Shown: piece by piece, positions 44,426-55,020 of the stretch
Layout of the letters: every line of letters starts with the position of its first letter
How positions within the stretch are numbered: the stretch's first letter is position 1
Origin: Phialophora verrucosa
Taxonomy: Eukaryota; Ascomycota; Eurotiomycetes; Chaetothyriales; Herpotrichiellaceae
Reading direction: 5' to 3'
DNA length: 64,000 nt
Assembly (NCBI GenBank): GCA_002099365.1
Contig: MSED01000002.1
Location: forward strand, 310,001 to 374,000
Program-made: the position numbers and the translations under genes
Notes under the pieces: generated by a model
Database searches by the model: none
Seen by the model: the letters and a program-made list of their open reading frames with translations, nothing else
What the model was told of the DNA's origin: nothing

Positions 44426-45906
44426 TCACTTCCTCTGGCCGTAAGATCGGGTGGCGTAATCGCCTTGGTAGACGATCAGATCCGCAGGGTCATAATCATG
44501 CGTGCCGCTGAGATAGCTCTGGAGGATCCTCTTGACACCATCCGCGTAGCGCTTCTGCGCATCGAGGGAGCTCCCCGACATGTGAGGAACCATACCGTTA
44601 CCCCCTCCGAGAGGGTTTTTGGCGTATCGAAGCGGATGGTCCCGCGGAGCGGGCTGAGGGAACCAGACGTCGCCTCCGTAGCCATTCAGATGGCCTGACT
44701 TTAGAGCGGCGGCAATGTCCTCGGCAACGACGATCGCGCCACGGGCGGTGTTGACAATCCAAGATCCTGAAGTGACACGTTAACCTCGAAAGTTCTTTGC
44801 CGCCCAAGCCTCCTCAGACTGGACTTCGGGAGCGCGGTTGGAGACCTACCTTTCTTCATCTTCGAGATCAGCTCCTTGTTGAAGAGACCCCGCGTCTTTT
44901 CGTGCAGAGGGCAGTTGATGGTGACGACGTCGCACTGCGCACGAGGTCTTCGAGGCTCTCGATTCTTCGGCACCCAATGTCGGCTTCCACGTCGGGGTTC
45001 AGAGGCTGATAGTCGTAGTAGAGGAGTTCTTTGCAGTCGAACGGCTTCAACCGACGCAGCACGCGCTGGCCGATTCGCCCTATGCCCACTGTGCCGACCA
45101 CTTTACCTTCCAGGTCGAATTCATTCCGTGCCACCTGGGCGACGTTCCATTCGCCGCGCTCGATCATTTCGTGAGCGGGGATCCAGTTGCGGAGCAGACC
45201 CAGGATGGTCATGACAACATGCTCGGCGACCGAGACCACATTGGACCCCGTCACCTCGGCGACGGTGATGCCGCCGTTCGTCTTGTTTGCTGCATTCAGG
45301 TCGACGTGGTCTGATCCGACACCCGCCGTCACCGCCAGCTTCAGCTTCTTGGCTTTCTTCAAGTGCTCGGCGTCCAGGTAGGCGGGATGGAAACTGTGCG
45401 GGCACCGCTCGCGTTAGCTTATCAAGCCTGTGACACCAACGAGCTTAAAACTTTCGGATACGCACGGGGTCGTGATGAGGATCTCTGCATCAGGAAGCTC
45501 TTTTGCGAACACCGAGTTCGGTCCTTCTTTGTCAGAGGTGGTGATGAGAGTGTGACCTTGGTCTTCGAGCCACTTGCGGAGCCCCAATTCATTTTCGGTC
45601 GTCCCCAATAGGCGTGGTTGTTGTTTGGCATGTTCACCGCCCTGGCACCGTCAGTCTCGCACATATACAGGTCGCCGGCTCCTCGCCTTCGCTGCGCCAT
45701 GTCGGATCTCAAATGCAATCAGGGACTGAGAGCCTCACATCGTACAAGACAGACAGTATTTTCACATGGCGATTGGCTGAGGCGGAGAAAGGCCTGACAG
45801 ATGATATTCCAGACGGTTTGAACAGAAGTGCCGAAGTTGCTCGCGTGGTCGATGGTGACGAGCTGAGGAATCTGGCTTTGGTGGCGGCGGTACGAAGCAG
45901 TTCCAT
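44426..45906 (-). CDS. NAD-dependent formate dehydrogenase, mitochondrial, with one-base frameshift
   Basis: Four exons (45906-45739, 45641-45466, 45393-44850, 44766-44426) cover a full formate dehydrogenase (EC 1.17.1.9): formate to CO2 with NADH. The N terminus is rich in Arg, Ser and Thr with no acidic residue after Glu2 (MELLRTAATKARFLSSSP and on), typical of a mitochondrial presequence. The D-2-hydroxyacid dehydrogenase landmarks are GSDHVDLNAANKTNGGITVAEVTGSN, GTVGIGRIGQRVL (NAD site), NCPLHEKTRG and PHMSG with the catalytic His. Summed exon length is 1229, one short of 410 codons. The break lies at 44935-44944: the frame is normal up to LEDLV and resumes one base off at CDVVTINCP. It could be a sequencing error or a real loss-of-function mutation. 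It is divergent from the Zn2Cys6 gene of the cyanide hydratase. Confidence 0.9.
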
Positions 45907-46636
45907 CTTGGTCCGTGTTGTACAGTCAGGCTCGTCTCAGTGTTCCAAATGGGCACACCGTTCAACGAGACCAGGCATACCAAAAGAAGGGTGAGCGGAT
46001 GGTCGACATTAAAGTATCAACAGATCTTGACCGTCCAGCATGATGGCAGTTCGGCGAAAACCCGGACGAGGGCGAAGGAGCACTCGGTGGAGTAGACATC
46101 TCTTGACTTTGCGGTGCTTTGGGATGAACGGTCACTGCCGGGATCCAAAGTGGCATGATTGCGTCCGGGACCAGGAGTATTGTCGACGACCAGATCCGGG
46201 CAGTTTACCTCTGGCCACGTACAACTCCACAATGAAGTGGTAAACGATGAAGCGAGGGTTGTAACATTGGCTGGCCATGTTGTAGGCGGGGAAAATAGCG
46301 ACGGCGTCGTCCACTCGGAACGAAGAGGTTGCCGGTTTGGCCGGTTTGGCCGATTCCGCTCTGAATGGCGCCGAATGTGCCGCTGGGCATGTACCGTTCA
46401 TCCCCACACTCTAAACCCACGACCATAATCTGGGGCAGTGGAGATATGTCTTGAAAAACTGGCTGTCATCTACTCGTAAGCGAAGTGAAAAATGCCTCAA
46501 GTGCTGGCGGCAGTGAATGCAGACCCTTGAGAGCGCCGGTTTGGTCCCCCTTGTGCCCGCGGGGTTTTGGTGTCGGAGCCAGAAAACGCATTAAATCACT
46601 TTGGACAGACAAGGACCGCTGCTTCCTGACTCCAGA
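45907..46636. promoter_or_regulatory. Divergent promoter of formate dehydrogenase and Zn2Cys6 factor
   Basis: About 730 bases without a convincing gene. A direct repeat reading CCGGTTTGG-CCGGTTTGG-CCGATT lies at about 46331-46355. Confidence 0.5.
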
Positions 46637-48785
46637 ATGTTCAACCAGAGTTCACATCGACCAGTCATGTCAACACGTTCTCCAACGACCGCGACGATGC
46701 GAAATCCCGTGGCTTGCGTTCCGTGCCGGACGGCCAAGCTGAGATGCTCTCATCATCATTTTCAAACCCCGTGTGATCGATGTCGAAGTGCCCGTCGGGC
46801 AGAAGATTGCTACTTCCCCCAAAAGTGGACATCTGCCTTACATCGGCAGCCGAAGAAGCCGCGCCGTGTCCCCCAGGTTCAGTCGCGGTCCCAAGCCGGC
46901 CGAGCCGAACACGCCTCAGGGGTCGCTGGGGAATCCATCCTGGTCAGTCGAACCGAGGGGTTTGACGCGGTCCGGGCGGGGGAGGGTCTGGCGGAAGATC
47001 CGCTGCCATGGCTGACAGAAGATCTGCAACACAGCTATCTGCGGTGTTCCTACAAGTGGAGTTTCCATCACAATCCAACCCTCGTGCAACACATTCGGGA
47101 CCGTTCGATCGATCCAGTGACGGCTTGGGCCATCCTAGCACTTGCTTCAAGGTGCCCCACTCTCCTGGATCGAGTCTGGTAGCTCTTTGTTGATTTGGCC
47201 TTAGGTATTCTCCCACGCCACCGGGCTTCAGCTCCCCTCTAGAGGCGAGTGACTTCTTTGCCCAGCGGGCGTCGCGTGCGGTTCAGCTTCGTATCACGGA
47301 GCCGACCTTGTCCCAAGTGCGATCTCTTTTACTGCTGACGGGACACAAGTGGGGGGCGGGTGATGGTAAGAGCGCGTGGATCTACCTCGGGATCGCAGCA
47401 CGAATGGTCCAGATGATGGGCCTCTGTACGGAATCCTGGGAGATCCCCGACACGGCGCCGCCGTCAGAGGCATTCATCCTGGCCGAAGAACGCCGGCGCA
47501 CTGCCTGGACATGCTTCCTGATGGAACGTCTCCTCAGCGGAGGCGGCAACCGGGCACCCATCCTCAAGTCCGAAGATATGACGATTCAGCTTCCGTGTGA
47601 GGAGGGCTTCTTCGTGTTTGGGACACCGGTGCGGTGTGAACGGTTGGACGGGACACTCTCGTCACAGGGGGCGTCCCACCCCGTATCTAACTTGTCGATT
47701 CTCGCCTATACCATCCGAGTCGCGGACATTTGGTGTGATGTCGCCGAATGGGCGTCGTCCAACAAGTCCTTCGATGGACCCCTGCCGTTTCGAGAGTCGC
47801 CGGTTCACAACCTGGTTTCGTCACTCGCGCACTGGAGAACGAGCCTGCCAGACAGACTGGGTTATAGTCTGTTCTCGCTACGAGCTCACAGTGTGCTCGA
47901 CCAGGGTCAAGGCTTTTGTTACATGCATTGCATCTATTTCATGTCCATCATCTTCCTTTACCGCAATTACCTACCGCATCTAGGTCTTTCAAAGCGGCCC
48001 GGGTCGTCGATTCGACCCGACGACGAACAGGGGTTCCTGGCCTGGACCGCCCAGTCATCCCAGACACTTTACGACGTCGTATCCACAGTGTGCGACATGT
48101 GCAACGAAATCAACCACATTGCGGCCGACTTTCGCAGAGGTCTAGTTCCCTGGACGGGGTTCACCGTGTACACTACGATAGGTGTCATGCTCTACTTTGA
48201 AACCTTTCCATTTGAGCCAGGCCCGGAATTTCTGGCCAGGACCAGACGTCGGCGTCACTATGCATGTGTGCTTCTGAGCGAGATGCGGAATGAGTGGCCC
48301 ATGGCAAGCCGCTGGGTGCGATGACATTCATACATGACTCGGGATACTTGACGCTAACCGATCCATCAGCTCGAGAACATACATTATCTCCACCGCTTCT
48401 ACGCCTCTCGGTCCAGGGGCAACGACAAATTATCCGCGGAAGAGCATCCACGGCTTCGAAAGTTGATGGTGGATTACTGCGCTCTCCACGATGCTTCATC
48501 TCCTGAGCTGGCCGGTGTCCTCTCTCCACAAGAGACACCAGACACAAACGTGAGTATCGAATGCCCATCTCGTCTCGGTAGCAACATCACTCACGAACAC
48601 AGGACACGTCTGACCCACCAAGAATCGAGTCCGTCAGTGACTCTTCACGGGATGACACATTTAATCTGCCCGAGGATTTCGACAATATCGACGGGCTCGA
48701 GTCAGGAGGAGAAGGGGCGGGAATCTTCGAGGAGTTTTGGACCATGTTTCCGGGGGAAATGGGCATGGGGATGATGGCTTCATGA
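46637..48785 (+). CDS. Zn2Cys6 transcription factor beside cyanide hydratase
   Basis: Four exons (46637-47151, 47205-48315, 48370-48549, 48603-48785) encode 662 residues; a second ATG ten codons on is possible. The zinc cluster has Cys spacing 2-6-8-2-8 (CVPCRTAKLRCSHHHFQTPC and on) near residues 27-58. The fungal-specific domain includes SAWIYLGIAARMVQMMGLC and AEERRRTAWTCFLMERLL. The C terminus is strongly acidic and ends in EEFWTMFPGEMGMGMMAS. It lies between the divergent formate dehydrogenase and the codirectional cyanide hydratase, so it probably controls both. The signal it reads is unknown. Confidence 0.9.
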
Positions 48786-49466
48786 CAAATGTGTTGGAAC
48801 AAGTCGTCTAGGCCGGGCCCCCCCGTTAGACGACAGCAGACATTGGTTCGCCCTTCGGTCACCGTATCCTCCTGGCCGAAATAATAAACTTGAGAGGACG
48901 CCGGTAGTCTCGACAAGTATCGACCGGTCATGAGAGTCGTGATATCGCGTGACGGTGCTGATCCGTGCCGAGAAGGCCCTTTCAGCGGCGACCCGTCTAT
49001 CCTCCTTGATTGGCAGATCAATCACAACTTCAGAAAGCCGGGACCAAACCCCTTGTCGCGAGTCCGTCGATGCAGGTTGGAAGTTATGCCTCCAGCACTC
49101 ATGCCGGTATCCCCTACCTCCGGACCCCTCACAACGTCGGCATAATCGGCATGATAGGCGAGAGAGATGCTTTATCGACCAGACCCCGGGGGGGAGCTAT
49201 GGTATCCCTGGGCACGATCCCTCCAGCAAACCTTCATGGTCTTTGGAGATGGGAGTAATTCGATTGGCTGCTGCCATGGACCACCCCGCGTGGACACTCT
49301 CATAGCGTCGTTGCTTCCTAGGAGATGCTCGCCTCCCACTCTGCCCGGCTGGTATCCTCGACGGCATAAATATCCCATCTGTCCTCCCTTCTCGAAGAAC
49401 CACCATCAGACTGCTCGTCCAAGCTTTAGGATCGGCAGCTGGGAAACCGTTCGACACAGCGTCACA
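48786..49466. promoter_or_regulatory. Promoter region of the cyanide hydratase gene
   Basis: A 681-base spacer between two plus-strand genes. Overlapping short frames occur but no gene is supported, and the CGGGTAC palindrome is not present. Confidence 0.5.
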
Positions 49467-50799
49467 ATGGCTGGAAAGGTCCTCACCAAGTACAAGGCCG
49501 CGGCCATCCACGCTGAGCCGGGTTGGTTCGATCTGGAACTCTCCGTCCAGAAGACCATCCATTGGATCAACGAGGCGGGAAAGGCGGGTTGCAAACTGAT
49601 CGCGTTTCCAGAAACATGCAAGTCGCGTCCGACCGTTCTCGCGGGTTGACCACTGATGCCGTGACGCGTAGGGATCCCAGGATATCCGTACTGGATGTGG
49701 AAGATCAACTACCAGGAAAGCCTCCCGTTCATCAAGGCGTATCGTCAGAACAGCCTGGACTCCAACTCGGAGGAAATGCGTCGGATCCGGTCGGCGGCTC
49801 GAGAAAACTCCATCTACGTTTCCCTGGGGTACAGCGAGATCGACCATGGCTCCCTCTACCTCGCTCAAGCTCTGATCGCGCCGTCGGGAGAGGTGCTCAA
49901 CCACCGCCGGAAGATCAAACCCACGCACGTCGAGAGACTCATCTTTGGCGACGCACCGGGTGACGCTTTCGAATCCGTCGTCCAGACCGACATCGGACGG
50001 ATCGGTCACCTGAACTGCTGGGAGAACTTGAACCCCTTCCTCAAAGCACACTCGGCGGCCGCGGGGGAGCAGGTCCATGTTGCCGCGTGGCCCATTTATC
50101 CCGGCGCCGAGACCCTGCAGTACCCGGACCCTTACACCAATGTCAGCGACCCGAACTCGGACATTGTGAGCCCGGCCTATGCCATCGAGACGGGGACTTT
50201 TGTCCTCGCACCGTTTCAGCGCATCTCGGCCGAGGGCGTCAGGAAGAACACGCCCCCGGGCAAGGCGTGCGAGTCCCCTGAGCGATACAACGGACACACC
50301 AGGGTCTTTGGTCCCGACGGGCAAAAGCTGGCGGAGAATCCAGCCAAAGACCACGAAGGGCTGGTGATTGTGGACGTGAGTTCTTGCACACTTTTTGCCC
50401 CGGCTTTCGACAGACCCGACCGAGTTTGAACTGACGGTCCTCTTAGATCGACCTTGATGAAGCTCATCTCAGCAAGGCCTTGGCCGATCTGGTAGTCGCT
50501 CCCCCTTTCCCTTTCTCTTTGCGTCGCCCGTCCTCTCTCGGAGATGGAGATCCATTTGAGATTTTGACTAACAGTCCATCCAGGGCGGTCACTACATGCG
50601 CCCGGACCTGATTCGCCTCTTGGTGGACAACACACGCAAGGACCTCATCACCCAACTCGACGGGGATTCCATTGTGCCCAAGAAAACGATTGATCGGGTC
50701 GGGCTCTCGGCATCTCTCGTGCCCGTCAAGTTGGAAGGACCTTCCGCTCTGCTCCAGAAGAAGAATGAAGCGAACGGAGATTTTGTGGAAGTCAAGTGA
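49467..50799 (+). CDS. Cyanide hydratase (nitrilase superfamily, EC 4.2.1.66)
   Basis: Four exons (49467-49617, 49672-50375, 50447-50491, 50584-50799) encode 371 residues, within the family range. The nitrilase triad is Glu49 (IAFPET), Lys131 (HRRKIKPTH) and Cys166 (LNCWEN). Sequences characteristic of fungal cyanide hydratases are seen: IPGYPYWMWKINY, HVAAWPIYPG, AYAIETGTFVLAPFQRIS and GGHYMRPDLIRLLVDN. It converts HCN to formamide in the cytosol and may also act on small nitriles. The first intron begins with GC (GCAAGT, from 49618); the reading phase and the conserved Pro-Glu-Thr-Trp-Ile-Pro join require it. Together with formate dehydrogenase it suggests cyanide or formamide use as a nitrogen source. 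A nitrilase rather than hydratase activity cannot be fully excluded. Confidence 0.92.
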
Positions 50800-51893
50800 G
50801 GGCAGGGCTCTGTCCGGGACGTACGAGTTGGAATCGTTTTCCAACCTCTTCCAAGCGTTCTATATGTAAATGAACAAGTGACCCAAGAATGATGACCAAT
50901 CCAAGATTCGGCGCAAAATCTTGCTCCTAGAGCCATCGCCACGGCCATTGAGAGGTGTAGTGGGATTATGTATGAAGTAATCCCAGTGCCCTTCTTAGCA
51001 CCTGATGAGCCATCAATTGGCTCAGTGGCACCCCCGGACCCTTGTGGCCCTGTCCAAAAATTTCTAACCACGGACATGGTGACTGTGGAACGAGACGATC
51101 CAACGACCATGCTTCGAAAGAGGATGGACGAGGTTCGGGGATATAAGATTATTTGGGACGGCAAAGGGGGGTTATGTTTAAGCGCTGCAGGGAGCCCGAG
51201 GCCGCCGAACAGCACCGGATGGTATTTGTTTGGATCGATCGTAGACTGACACATTCCTTGATGTAACTGCGCCTGCAGTGTCGAACGGTGTTCAGGCCTT
51301 TCCGGCAACATCAACCCATTCGAAAATGCTACTGGTATCATCGAGCCCGTCGTGCAGCTCCTCGCTAGCTGATGCACAGCTGCCAACTCTAGAATTAGGC
51401 TCACGTCGGACCAACACAGGAGGCTCCTGAAGGCTTCTTTCAGACGCCCGGTCATTGAGTCTCGGGAGTTCTTTTGCCCTAGAACCACCGAGATTGATCC
51501 GGGGCAAGTAGTTTGCATATGTTTATAGTATATAGGAAGGTATACGGGAAGGTGTAAGGTTCCATATGTCTATAGTATCTAAGCGTTTCCTATTTACTAA
51601 CTGAAGAAAGTAGGACACCTCTCTCTTAGGGTACGAGTATATGAGCTAGTTTATTAACCCTTCTGGCTTAGAAATTGCCTTTCAGACTGTCAGTTCCTCC
51701 TGGACCTGGCGTGAGTAACAAACTCACACGAGTGCTGTATGTCAGTCACGACATTCGGAAAAGTCCTGCGAAACGAATCTACATCTAGTTTGGTTTGCAT
51801 TTCGTCTACAATACCCTATTCCTTCGTCTCTGAAATATCAAACGTCATCACGCTGTCGACTATTCCTCTCTCAAGACTCGTTTTTACTTCGAC
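50800..51893. other. Intergenic region between convergent genes
   Basis: A long minus-strand open frame over 50592-51518 overlaps the last cyanide hydratase exon in antisense and has no domain, so I do not call it. An AT-rich patch at about 51515-51660 with many TA steps may be a RIP-affected repeat scrap. Confidence 0.5.
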
Positions 51894-52499
51894 TCACGAG
51901 TCCGTGCTTAATCCAGCCTTGTCAACGGATACTGCCACCATCTGAGCAATGAGAATGCCAACACCCAAATCCGCGTCGTCATACGCATGTTCTCCGTGCA
52001 GAACGTTCAGCGACCCGATTGTTCTTCCCCGGAGCCGCACAGGGATGTTCAACACCGATCCCAGCCCGACGCTCCACAAGAGTTCCCAGTCCTCGAACAC
52101 GGCCTTGAGGTCCTCCTTCGTCGATCCTCGCCATGTCTCGCCGTCCACAAGGACACGACGGACCCAATCGTTACACTGCGGCGGCGGCGGCGACGACGAC
52201 GGCGAACCCCCGGTGGCGCCGTCTAGACTGTTGCTGCCCTGCGAGGGTTGTCTCGTTCCCAACGGATGGAGGTCAGGCCTGGTGCTGTGAATCCGAACCA
52301 CCTTGTCCAGCGTCGGCGAGTACGTGAGGATGGTGAAGAGCGAGTAGCCGAATTGTCGAGCTAGGATACTGGCGAGTTCGGACCAGATCGCGCCCAGGTC
52401 GGCGTTGGCGTGCGTCAGGGCAGCCAGGCGGACGAGGTTGGGGACCAAATCTGTATCTGTCGCCGTGGCCTCGTCGGAGGAGGGCAGATTCGGCGCCAT
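51894..52499 (-). CDS. GAF-domain protein, unknown function
   Basis: The frame from the ATG at 52499 encodes 201 residues; the open frame continues 44 codons further upstream, but that part looks like 5' leader. A GAF domain spans about residues 20-195: LVRLAALTHANADLGAIWSEL, FGYSLFTILTYSPTLDKVVRI, then LWSVGLGSVLNIPVRLRGRTIGSLNVLHGEHAY and a closing helix. A low-complexity insert (SSSPPPPQ) lies in the middle. Only one Cys is present, so it is not the free methionine sulfoxide reductase type of GAF protein. It may sense a small ligand. A palindromic operator identical in its arms to those at the amidohydrolase lies 242 bases upstream, which suggests that it belongs to the same pathway. Confidence 0.8.
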   Translation of the reverse strand: MAPNLPSSDEATATDTDLVPNLVRLAALTHANADLGAIWSELASILARQFGYSLFTILTYSPTLDKVVRIHSTRPDLHPLGTRQPSQGSNSLDGATGGSPSSSPPPPQCNDWVRRVLVDGETWRGSTKEDLKAVFEDWELLWSVGLGSVLNIPVRLRGRTIGSLNVLHGEHAYDDADLGVGILIAQMVAVSVDKAGLSTDS

Positions 52500-53436
52500 A
52501 CCAATGGTCTCCGTGTGTAAGGATGTTCGTGATAGATGGAGTCTGAGAAGGATGAACGATATCCCTATCTTAAAGGTAAAGAGACTCGTTTTGCAAAGTT
52601 GCAAGCATTGTCCGTGTCTCGACTCGAGCAAAACGTCGTTTCTCGTCTAATGCACCTCAACATATGTATCATGGAGATTTGCGCCCGACAGAAGAGAAGA
52701 TCCCTCGGCTTTCACACTGTTCTGTATGTTGCGAGGGCTTCGGGTACATGTACCCGCCGATGACCACGGGGGTGGCATTCTGGGTCGGGTAAGTAGTAGG
52801 GGTAGGGCTAGTTCGGCGGCTGTTTCGGTTCAGTTCAGTTCAGTTCGTGCTCTCTAAAGCGAAGGATGTCAGGGTATGGAGGCGTTCTTTGAGAACATAG
52901 AGCAGGAGCTCTCCGTTGCACAGTATGGTGAAGAGGAATGTTGGTCCAGCCGCCAGCCTCGCGCGGCATGCTCCCCTCCCGTCTATTTTGCAGAGAAAGT
53001 GCTGTCCTTTTCGACTCCGAGGAGTACGAAAACCGTGTGCCACAAGATAATCAAGACCGCTAAGAGGGCCTGATCGAGGAAAGGACTGCTAGCCGATGTG
53101 CTTGTTCCTTCAGGAACAATTAGCTCAGTAGTGCTGGTACAAGTGCCATCTGAATGGGCACAGAGTCTCTTGCGCCAGCCTGGGGAGGCGCTTGAGTTCG
53201 CAAGGTCTTGTTCAATCTCGCATAGAAGATCTGTCGCAAGTGTTGGCACTGTGGCCAGTTCAGATACGTGCTATTGATCATTATGGCGCAGGGGCACACA
53301 CCAGCCAGCCTGCTACCCAAATTCGTCAAAGTCGTGATTATTTTAATGCCTCTTCTCCGTCACCATTGAACCCTTGCCGCGTGGTCGTCGACAGTCATCG
53401 CGAGAGCACTTTCGTCCACAGTCACCGCCAACCTAT
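52500..53436. other. GAF-gene promoter and EAF 3' flank
   Basis: About 940 bases without a convincing gene. The palindrome at 52741-52756 is the notable element. A CAGTT-type short repeat (TTCAGTTCAGTTCAGTTC) lies at about 52830-52847. Confidence 0.6.
52741..52756. promoter_or_regulatory. Palindromic operator D upstream of the GAF gene
   Basis: CGGGTAC-AT-GTACCCG with perfect arms, 242 bases upstream of the GAF-gene ATG. With its flanks it matches operator B over about 21 bases with one transition, and its distance from the start codon is nearly the same as that of operator B. Confidence 0.78.
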
Positions 53437-55020
53437 CTATTCCTCCTCGCTCACCTCACTTTCGTCATCCTGTAGGTTCCCGTTCGCCATGCCAATCCCA
53501 AGTCCGACGCCCGTACTCTGGTTTCCGCTTTCTTCCTCCAGCGCAGCCTCCAACGCGGCTTCAAGCAGGTCTTCATCGTCCTCATCATAGGTGTTGGCTG
53601 GGGCAGGCGGCGTTGGTGGCGCCTGCTGGGCCTCCTGAGACGGGCGACGACCTCGGACCTGCTCCTCATCGTCTGATTCATCCCTCGAGACCTCGCCTCG
53701 TCGAGGTGCACTGCTCTTTTCCCTCGGACTGCCCAGCTTGAATTCTTCCACATCATCATCATCTTCGTCCGTCTCGAAAGCAGCTTCGATATCTCTCATC
53801 CGAATATCTCCATCCCTCTCTCTGCCATCGCCACGAGGTGGATCTTCCACCACGGGCGTCCTGGAGATGGGTCTACTGGTCGACCTGAAACTCGAGCTCA
53901 ATCCGCCGATGGGTGTGCCCGTGTGGCTCCTAAACGCTTCTGGATCGACCCTCCCGCGTCTGCGAGATCGTTCGTCCTCGGGCGGCGGACTGCCCATGTC
54001 AATCTCGAGGTCGCCGTCATCGTCGTTGATGATAATGTGTGGTGAACTGCCGATGTTGGCCGAGATGTTGCGAGTATGCCCCTTTGCGCCGAGTGCTCTT
54101 GAGGGATTTGAGGTTGTAGGCTTTGACGCAGGTACGGTGCTCCTAGAGTTGATGGGCTCGTTCTCAGAATCGTCCGAGTTGGAGATGGTGGCTTTGCTGA
54201 GTGGTTGATCTTTCTTTGTGGTGTCTCGCTTCACTGCAAGTTTCGTCGCAGCTGCTGTGCTTCGTGGCACTGTCGCTTCGGTCTTGTTTTTTCGCTGCTC
54301 TGTAGGTTTCGATGTGGCCTTTGTTTGTGATGGCCGGAATTGCGGTGTTGTGGGTAAGAAGCGGTTGCCACCTGGGATGGGCGTGGATGTTCCGCTCATC
54401 GGTGTCCGGCTTCCAGGGATGGGTGTGTGGTTCCCTGGAGCCTGCGTTGACTTCTCTACATTCTCGCGTGCTTCGGCAAGGAAGTGGCGGAAGTCGTAGG
54501 GATTGGACGCATCCGCGGTCTCGTCGTCAGATGAAGAGCCTGCATGCTCATTCGCTTGTGACTCTTTCTTGGTTGATGGCAGGTTCTTGTGGAGTCGTGG
54601 TAGATCTCGAGCAACTTCCCTGGACATGCCAGGTCCAGCTTTCAAATTCATATCCAAAGTTGCGGAGACGGCTTCAAGAACAAAGGCGGACTTGGATTCA
54701 TCGAAAATGAGCACCAAAGGTCTCGTCCCACTGTCCGATGTTGCAGATTGGTCGGGAGCCGCCGCGCTCACATACTGGTAACTCCCGGAGCCGTTGTTTG
54801 ATACATCGAGGTGCCATCGGTCTCCCGACTTCCTCATTTTGCTCTCTCGACCATCAAGAAAGCCAGACTTCGGTTGCCAATTATACCGGATATTCACAAA
54901 GGAGTCCTGGGATTTAGTGGCCCCATTCAAGCTGTCGCCTAGGATGATGGGGTATTCGCCCTGTTGTCGAGGGTCGAACAAGCCAGAAGGCCTGCTCGGA
55001 CGTACTGCAGGAGACGCCAT
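53437..55020 (-). CDS. EAF-family RNA polymerase II elongation factor
   Basis: A single exon encodes 527 residues. The ELL-associated factor (EAF) N-terminal domain spans about residues 18-125: GEYPIILGDSLNG, FVNIRYNWQPKSG and the FVLEAVSATLDMNLK segment. EAF partners ELL to stimulate transcription elongation in the nucleus. The rest is long, charged and low in complexity, with repeats of GxxTPIPG/MSG around residue 200, many Ser/Thr-Pro sites and an acidic C terminus (DEDDEDLLEAALEAALEEE). That tail is usual for the family. It is followed downstream by the accessory region and upstream by Rav1 on the same strand. Confidence 0.88.
   Translation of the reverse strand: MASPAVRPSRPSGLFDPRQQGEYPIILGDSLNGATKSQDSFVNIRYNWQPKSGFLDGRESKMRKSGDRWHLDVSNNGSGSYQYVSAAAPDQSATSDSGTRPLVLIFDESKSAFVLEAVSATLDMNLKAGPGMSREVARDLPRLHKNLPSTKKESQANEHAGSSSDDETADASNPYDFRHFLAEARENVEKSTQAPGNHTPIPGSRTPMSGTSTPIPGGNRFLPTTPQFRPSQTKATSKPTEQRKNKTEATVPRSTAAATKLAVKRDTTKKDQPLSKATISNSDDSENEPINSRSTVPASKPTTSNPSRALGAKGHTRNISANIGSSPHIIINDDDGDLEIDMGSPPPEDERSRRRGRVDPEAFRSHTGTPIGGLSSSFRSTSRPISRTPVVEDPPRGDGRERDGDIRMRDIEAAFETDEDDDDVEEFKLGSPREKSSAPRRGEVSRDESDDEEQVRGRRPSQEAQQAPPTPPAPANTYDEDDEDLLEAALEAALEEESGNQSTGVGLGIGMANGNLQDDESEVSEEE

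Noticed and set aside
49197..50354. Minus-strand open frame of 385 codons
   Set aside because: It is antisense to the cyanide hydratase exons and shows no domain; the high GC at third positions of the real gene explains it.
50592..51518. Minus-strand open frame of 308 codons
   Set aside because: It overlaps the last cyanide hydratase exon in antisense, and no recognisable domain or homologous motif is seen.
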